A stretch of DNA of 64,000 bases from positions 67,062,501-67,126,500 of the forward strand of contig JAMJFZ010000199.1 of assembly GCA_026225945.1 (NCBI GenBank). The letters run 5' to 3'. This DNA is from Cricetomys ansorgei. Lineage: Eukaryota; Chordata; Mammalia; Rodentia; Nesomyidae. Of the stretch, positions 58,491 to 64,000 are shown piece after piece. Each line of letters starts with the position of its first letter. The first letter of the stretch is position 1. The notes under the pieces are model-generated. The model saw only the letters and a list, made by a program, of their open reading frames with translations, was not told where the DNA came from and did not search any database. The position numbers and the translations under genes are program-made.

Positions 58491-59800
58491 TGAAAGGAGA
58501 CATAACATGCTTATTCCTATATCTATTGGCATTTTTTGATAGTCACAGTATCTCCATATCCTAGATTAAACCAGTTGCCACAGAGTAGCATTTTCTCTCA
58601 CAATCAAATTTACAGAATTTTTTCTCTGGGAATTAACATGTATTAATTCAACTTGCTCATGAGATCGTGAAATTTCCACATACACATGCAGAATGCTCTG
58701 AAGTATCAAATCAAATCTATGTGGACATTATATACTGATCTATGATAAAGAGAGTATAAGAATCATCCCTGTCATAAAGTGGCCATAAAAGAGAACCTAT
58801 ATTACTTTTAAGATAAAGAATGGTGTGGTTAATGCCTGGGAAAATAAATCTTCCTAGTAATCTAAGTTATCTCAGGAATCAACAAGTGGGATGATAAGAA
58901 GGTGAGTGCTTTGTCTTGGGTAATAGAACCAACTGGTAAGAAATAGAGACTGAGACCCTGGCACAATCCTCTGAGCCCTGGTCTGCTACTGACTGTAAAG
59001 AGTCTGCATTCCAACCAACAGATCCACTAGAGATGTGAAGACATTTCTGTACATGCAACAGGAGAATATTTAGAGTATAAAGCAGTAATTTGTATATAGT
59101 AAAAGGTATGTGCTAACAATGTGCACATCACACCAGCTTATGGGTGTCCTAGAAACAGGGCTTATTTTGGTAGAAGGAGCATTTACTGACCTGTATGGAA
59201 GCATCCCATCCAAGGGTGAATAGCCAATTCAAGGAAAAGCAGTCACTGGAACTGAGTTGCTGTTATTTAGGGGTGAACAAAACTACAGGCTCAAAACCTG
59301 AAAAAAACAATATTCGCATCCAGACTTGACAGCCTTAAGAAGGCTATATGCAGCTCTGTTCAGAAACTAAAACTTCAGGGCTCCTCCTCCAGCTTCTCAT
59401 TATAAAACCACTGTAGTAAAGACATGCTTTGCAAATGATTGTAGGGATCTACAAAGTAGTTAAACAATCAAATCAGACTTCATGAGTGCACAAGATACCA
59501 TGGAGTCTACATTTATTTAAATATTTCTCACCCTCCCACAACCTTTTATGAATTTTTCCTAAATTCTGTAAAGAACACTTGGTTTTTAAAATAAGGTTAT
59601 ATTGAAAGTGGTTGATGCATATAAATTCTAAAGACTAGTTTCTTCAAAACATGAAGCCAAAAAAAAGAAGAGCTTCATGAAAACTAAAATAAGGTCTTAA
59701 TGTAAACCCAAAGGTCTCACTAGCAACTTCTTCCAAGACTGCCTTGCTGCATGTAGATCCTGGTTCATCTCAGCAGAATCCTGTTCCCTGTAATTGTGGG
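58491..59800. other. Unique noncoding sequence
   Basis: Nothing recognised. Confidence 0.4.
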
Positions 59801-59806
59801 CACACA

Positions 59807-59820
59807 GCGCCACCTTATGG
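59807..59820 (-). promoter_or_regulatory. Candidate CTCF-binding motif
   Basis: Read on the minus strand, CCATAAGGTGGCGC matches the CTCF core CCASYAGRKGGCRS at 12 of 14 positions, including the AGGTGGCGC part. It lies outside any SINE I can recognise. Confidence 0.35.
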
Positions 59821-59949
59821 TCATCTGTGAACTTGATTTTATAACATTTTTTACTGCTAGGCATAGAGGTTAACCTTAAATCAAAACAATTACTCTTCCT
59901 GAGTTCAAGCAGTAAAACATCACACTAGAGGGCTGCACATGTCCACAAG

Positions 59950-60027
59950 GAGATAAAGAGCAGGAAGGGCGTCCGAGCCTGCCAGCTTATCTCCCAAGTC
60001 ATACATTGAAAACACCTGAGATAAGGT
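59950..60027. promoter_or_regulatory. Cluster of three GATA motifs
   Basis: AGATAAA at 59951-59957, CTTATCT at 59986-59992 (reverse of AGATAAG) and AGATAAG at 60019-60025 fall within about 75 bp. The last is preceded by an E-box CACCTG, and an ETS-like CTTCCTGG lies at about 60053-60061. Confidence 0.2.
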
Positions 60028-60029
60028 AA

Positions 60030-60615
60030 ATGCTTAAGGTAATCTGGAGACTGCTTCCTGGAGGAGGTAGCAGGCCACAATAACAACAAGCAGAACGTAT
60101 TTCTATGGAATGGCCACCTTCTGAAATTTTATGTGTTTACAGACTTACTCAGAAAACAGTGTGTTTATGTAGGTAAAGATGACCTTCAACACCAGGAAGG
60201 CTGAATCCAAAATTCTCGCAGCTGCAAATGCCGTGACTATCATCTTAATAGTAGTTTGTATTTTAACTATGTTAGAGCATGTTTGAAAAATGCCAAAATT
60301 CTAATCACTTAGTTCTATGTGAAGGAAACTACTTTCAGTTAGTAGAATCATAGCCAGTAGAAAGGTTAGTTAAAGGCAAGTTGTCATAGTTGGTGGGAAA
60401 GACATCGAGAATCTCAAGGGGGTTAAAAGAAAAGCAAGACTTTAAAGTAAAGGATGACTAACAGAAAGGGTGGGTACGGAGTGTCTAGTCTTCAGGCCGC
60501 ACATCAACCTCAGGAATAAGCACCTGCCAACGTGGTTAAATGAGTTTCATCATCTAATAACCTAAATGTAAAAATCACAATAAAAATAGCCTTTATATTA
60601 ATAATCAGGAAAGTC
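60030..60615. other. Unique noncoding sequence
   Basis: Nothing recognised. Confidence 0.4.
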
Positions 60616-60619
60616 AAGC

Positions 60620-61890
60620 TTGAATGAGAATAGTTTATCAACAGAAGAAATACAGAGTTAAGCATGACGTTGGAATCATCTGACAAATATTTCAAAAACA
60701 GTTATCAGAAAAAAAATAATTTAAACAGACAATTCAGAAATCATTGGAAATAATTTTAAAAATGTAAAAGCTCCACAAAGATACACAAAATTTTACAAAT
60801 TTATGTTTTCTTAAGAATAGAAATTATAGGATTAAAAACGCAACGTAAAAAGATTAAAATTTCTGGAATGTGGTTTATAATGGACATGAAAAGATAAAAT
60901 AGGCGAACTTGGGGTCAGGTCAATGGATTTCACACACTCTGAACAATACTGAGAAAATAAAGCACAAATCAATTGAACAGTGTCTCAGGGACCCATTGAA
61001 CAATTGCAAAAATACACACATGCCATTAAGTGTCACATAGAGAGAAAAGAGAATAGAACTGCAGAAGTATTTAGTAAGCAATGGCTTCACACTTCAAAAA
61101 CTTGGCAAAAGACATAAACCCACAGCTTCAGAAAGCTGGGGAGACATACAATAAACACAAAGAAATCCATGCCATTGTACACCATAATTCAACATCTGAA
61201 TACGGAAACAAAAACAAAGCACCACTAAATACGCCCAGAGAGAAGAACACATTTAGAGGGGAATTTGAAGTCAGGTAACACCCCTGTCAGTATCTTTTCC
61301 TACTCCTGTGACAAAACACTTGGCAAAACAGTGAAAAGATGGAAATACTTATTTTGGCTCATAGCTCATGGCTACTTCATCATAGCAGGGAAGTCATGGT
61401 AACAGCAGCTTGCAGCAGCTGGTCACACTGCATCTGCTGTCAGGAAGCAGAGAGCAAGCAATGTTTATGCACGGTGGATTTTTTTTTTTTAATATTCATT
61501 CCAGGATCTATGGGATTCAGTCCAGGATCTAAGGAATGGTGCTGCCTATATCAGGTATGGAGGTATGGATCTTTTTTGTCAGCTAGCTTAATAAACATAA
61601 CCAGCTCAGAGGCTGGTTTCCTGGGTGAGTCTTGAGTGTGTGAGGTTAAAATTAAATGTTAACCATCACAATAGTTTTCTAAACTAAATGATGAACTCTT
61701 AACTGTGAATTCAACAAGCCAGTGATTGGAAGGAAATGAAGACATTCTCAGATGAAGATACACTAAAAGGGTAATTTTCTAGCAAGTAAATCCTTAAAGA
61801 ATGACTAATGTGTACTCTCTACATGGAAAGAAAATGGTCAGGGAAAGAGTTTCAAACGTCAGAAGGAACACCAGAATAAGTAAATTTCTG
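60620..61890 (+). mobile_element. Old LINE-1 ORF1 remnant, interrupted
   Basis: 'ggaatcatctgacaaatatt', 'caattgaacagtgtctcagg', 'acttggcaaaagacataaac' and 'acaaagaaatccatgccatt' follow L1 ORF1 in order up to about 61280. After the LTR-like insert, 'aagacattctcagatgaaga' and 'ccttaaagaatgactaatgt' continue it. The 65-codon open frame at 61081-61278 is a fragment of L1 ORF1 protein (C-terminal region) and not a host gene. Confidence 0.8.
61285..61678 (-). mobile_element. MaLR-like LTR, reverse copy inside L1
   Basis: 'atttattttggctcatagct'-like sequence (here 'cttattttggctcatagctc'), 'agcagctggtcacactgcat', 'gtcaggaagcagagagcaag' and 'ggaatggtgctgcctatatc' follow the reverse of a common rodent LTR-like repeat, ending 'aaatgttaaccatcaca'. 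Confidence 0.65.
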
Positions 61891-62148
61891 TGTTATTAGC
61901 CGTGCTTCGCTTTATGTTTCTTAAATCTTAGTTCTTAGTTAAAGCAAAAAGTCATGCCATCATTAAATGTGATATTTAATATATGTATTAACACGATCTG
62001 TCTTTTATGTAATGGTACTAAAGCTTCCTAAAACACGGTAAGTTTTCTACACTCAAAATGTTTAAATGCCAACTACTAATCAATAGCTTGAGGCATTTAC
62101 CCATGTTAATTATGTGAGGCAACATGTTAAGTCATTTGTCCACCATAA

Positions 62149-62220
62149 TCATATATATATATATATGTATATATATACATATATATATTAATACATACAG
62201 CTGTATATATGCATATATGC
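62149..62220. repeat. AT/ATATGT-rich tract
   Basis: About 70 bp of TA with TG and CA interruptions. Confidence 0.9.
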
Positions 62221-64000
62221 ACTATACCTTGCCTACAATAAAATATGCAGACTTAGTTTTAATAAATAAGCAATGTTTTATGGTTTAAAAGTTTAGAAAG
62301 AGAAAGAGAAGAAAGGTATGCAAGGAAAAAAGTAAAGAATCGAAAACGTTATAGTGGAGTTAAGAAAGTTAAGATGGGTTAAGAAAGTAGTGGGGGAAGA
62401 ACTGTGATAAAAGTGGAGGCGGTGGTTGTGTGAAAGTTAAAGGAGATGAGAAAAGGGCTGGGGATGAAAGGACCATGTGGGAGGCTGATGTGAGAGGAAG
62501 AACATGGAGGCCACAGATAAACACTCCTCCTGCCACTAGCTCAGCTTTCTGAAAAACTAAGACTGGTAACAATATTTTAATCCTTTTGAGAATGAGGGAG
62601 AGAAAAGATGATACATATGGCTTGTTCCTATTTCATACACAGCACCTGACAAGAGTAAATAGACACAGGACTCACAGTGTGGCCTCTCCAACTTCAAAGC
62701 TCCTACTTTCATCACCATTCTGTCCCACACTTTGTATCTGGTCTCATTCACAATAAAATTATGACCTGAATTTCCTGAAGCCAAATCTCCTATGTAATTA
62801 ATAGAAAAAAGAAGATAAAACAATGATAAGCTTCTTGTGGGGAAATAGGAACAGAATCAAGGTCGATATGTTAGAAGAGGAACACAAAAGGAGCTGAGGA
62901 TTTGATGACCACCAGGAAACGTTTGCATAATGAGGAATATATAAACTGAAAAGCAAGGAACGCTTAGAGACCTAGCAAGCAGATGGATTCATTAAACAAT
63001 GTTTGTGCTCCATGGGAAAAATTCTAATTCCAGTATTTTCACTCAAAATGAGGAAAGAGAGTTGAATATTAAGAGTCTATACAATGTGATGTCTCGAAAA
63101 GCCTTTCATTTTCAATCAAAACTGACATTGACTGTCTTCTTCCATGGGAAACCAGGATTTTGTATGAGGTACCTTATACACTAGCTTCCTTAGGGCTTGA
63201 GAGCAGCCAAACCAGTTGAATCTATGAGCTTGACACTGACCTCTGGTCTACACACTGTGTGCACACAAATACACATACACAAATGGACATTACACATGTA
63301 TAAAAGGAAAGTAGTTTCCATCTCCCCCTGGCAATATTTCTTACTCTTCTGAAGAAAACTAAGGAAGAACAGTTATAGCAGCATTAGAAAAAAAATCCTC
63401 ATCTGTAGACACGTGGGCTATATACCAGGGTTAGTCATTGACACTCTGATATTGGCACCATGTCTTATTGAAGAGTCCCACATATATTAGTATCGTTATT
63501 GTGGTCAGAAAGTGAGAAGGTTCTTACATCACAGCTACTAACTAACTCTCTCTTGAGGACTGGAGAATTAAGGCAGCACTTTTCACATAAGTCTTAAAGT
63601 CTTTGCAACAGAGTGTCTTCCAAATACAAGCTGGTTTGCATGAATAAGACTAATAATTCTCCATAGGATAAAAAATGTATAAAACCAGGCAGTTAAGAGG
63701 AGATTTGTTTACTTTCTATTGAGGGTTGAGGAACCCTGTGAAAGAGGAAGTAGAAAAGTATTGGAGCCAAAGGAATGGAGGCCATCGAGAAAACAATCCC
63801 CATATGAACTCATAGAGACTGAGACAAAATGCACAGGACCTGCACAGGTCTGTACAAAATGGGGTCCTAGAGCTGAAAGGAGAAGTGAACACATGCTCCC
63901 ATCCCTAACCCAGAAGCTATCTCCAGTGATAACCACTTGCGAATGCAAGTGAGTCTCACTCTTAAGGATAGGTGGTATGCCCAGCAGTAGATTGCCAATA
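62221..64000. other. Unique noncoding sequence
   Basis: No gene recognised. 'cactgacctctggtctacac' and a CA-rich stretch at about 63225-63305 may be the 3' end of a decayed rodent SINE. Overlapping open frames of 77-79 codons near 63709-63952 on both strands have no known product. Confidence 0.4.

Noticed and set aside
61081..61278. 65-codon open frame that looks protein-like
   Set aside because: It is an old LINE-1 ORF1 fragment and not a host gene.

Overview
This window reads as mammalian, and specifically rodent, nuclear DNA, most likely from a murid such as mouse or rat. The evidence is the mix of dispersed repeats: B1, B2/B3 and B4 SINEs, URR1 hAT-type DNA elements, a rodent Lx-type LINE-1 3' half, older mammalian LINE-1 and MIR remnants, many MaLR-like LTR pieces, and frequent long microsatellites (CA, GA, TTTC, GAA/GGA). 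It is AT-rich and I see no CpG island. The B2 copy near 38.6 kb has the body and 3' end I remember for mouse-type B2. Repeat names come from memory of family consensus sequences, not from a search.

I found no convincing protein-coding gene, tRNA, rRNA or other RNA gene. Open reading frames are short (138 codons or fewer). Many lie in simple repeats or transposons, and none shows a domain I recognise apart from LINE-1 fragments. The window is best treated as intergenic or deep-intronic sequence. The cis-regulatory and splice-like sites listed are motif-level candidates only.

Layout: 0-6 kb, mostly unique with B2, B1 and MIR remnants. 6-14.3 kb, rich in microsatellites, with MIR, B3, MaLR-like LTR pieces and a near-perfect hairpin at 13.2 kb. 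14.3-28 kb, largely unique, with MaLR-like copies and a possible regulatory block at 20.2-20.6 kb. 28-34.4 kb, a LINE-dense block in which an old L1 appears to be split by a younger rodent L1. 34.4-44 kb, SINEs (including one B2 with a perfect 11-bp target duplication), MaLR-like LTRs, rodent mid-repetitive sequence and a nested URR1. 44-56 kb, long unique stretches, a 174-bp TTTC tract, a diverged 144-bp duplicated block, a MER20-like element hit by an LTR-like repeat, and a retroviral-type LTR next to URR1. 56-64 kb, two B3 copies, a diverged tandem repeat, a CTCF-like site with a nearby GATA cluster, and an old L1 ORF1 remnant split by an LTR-like repeat.

There is no gene system to interpret. 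What the window records is layered transposon insertion over a long period, plus a few unexplained local structures. I found nothing I would call a new biological system.
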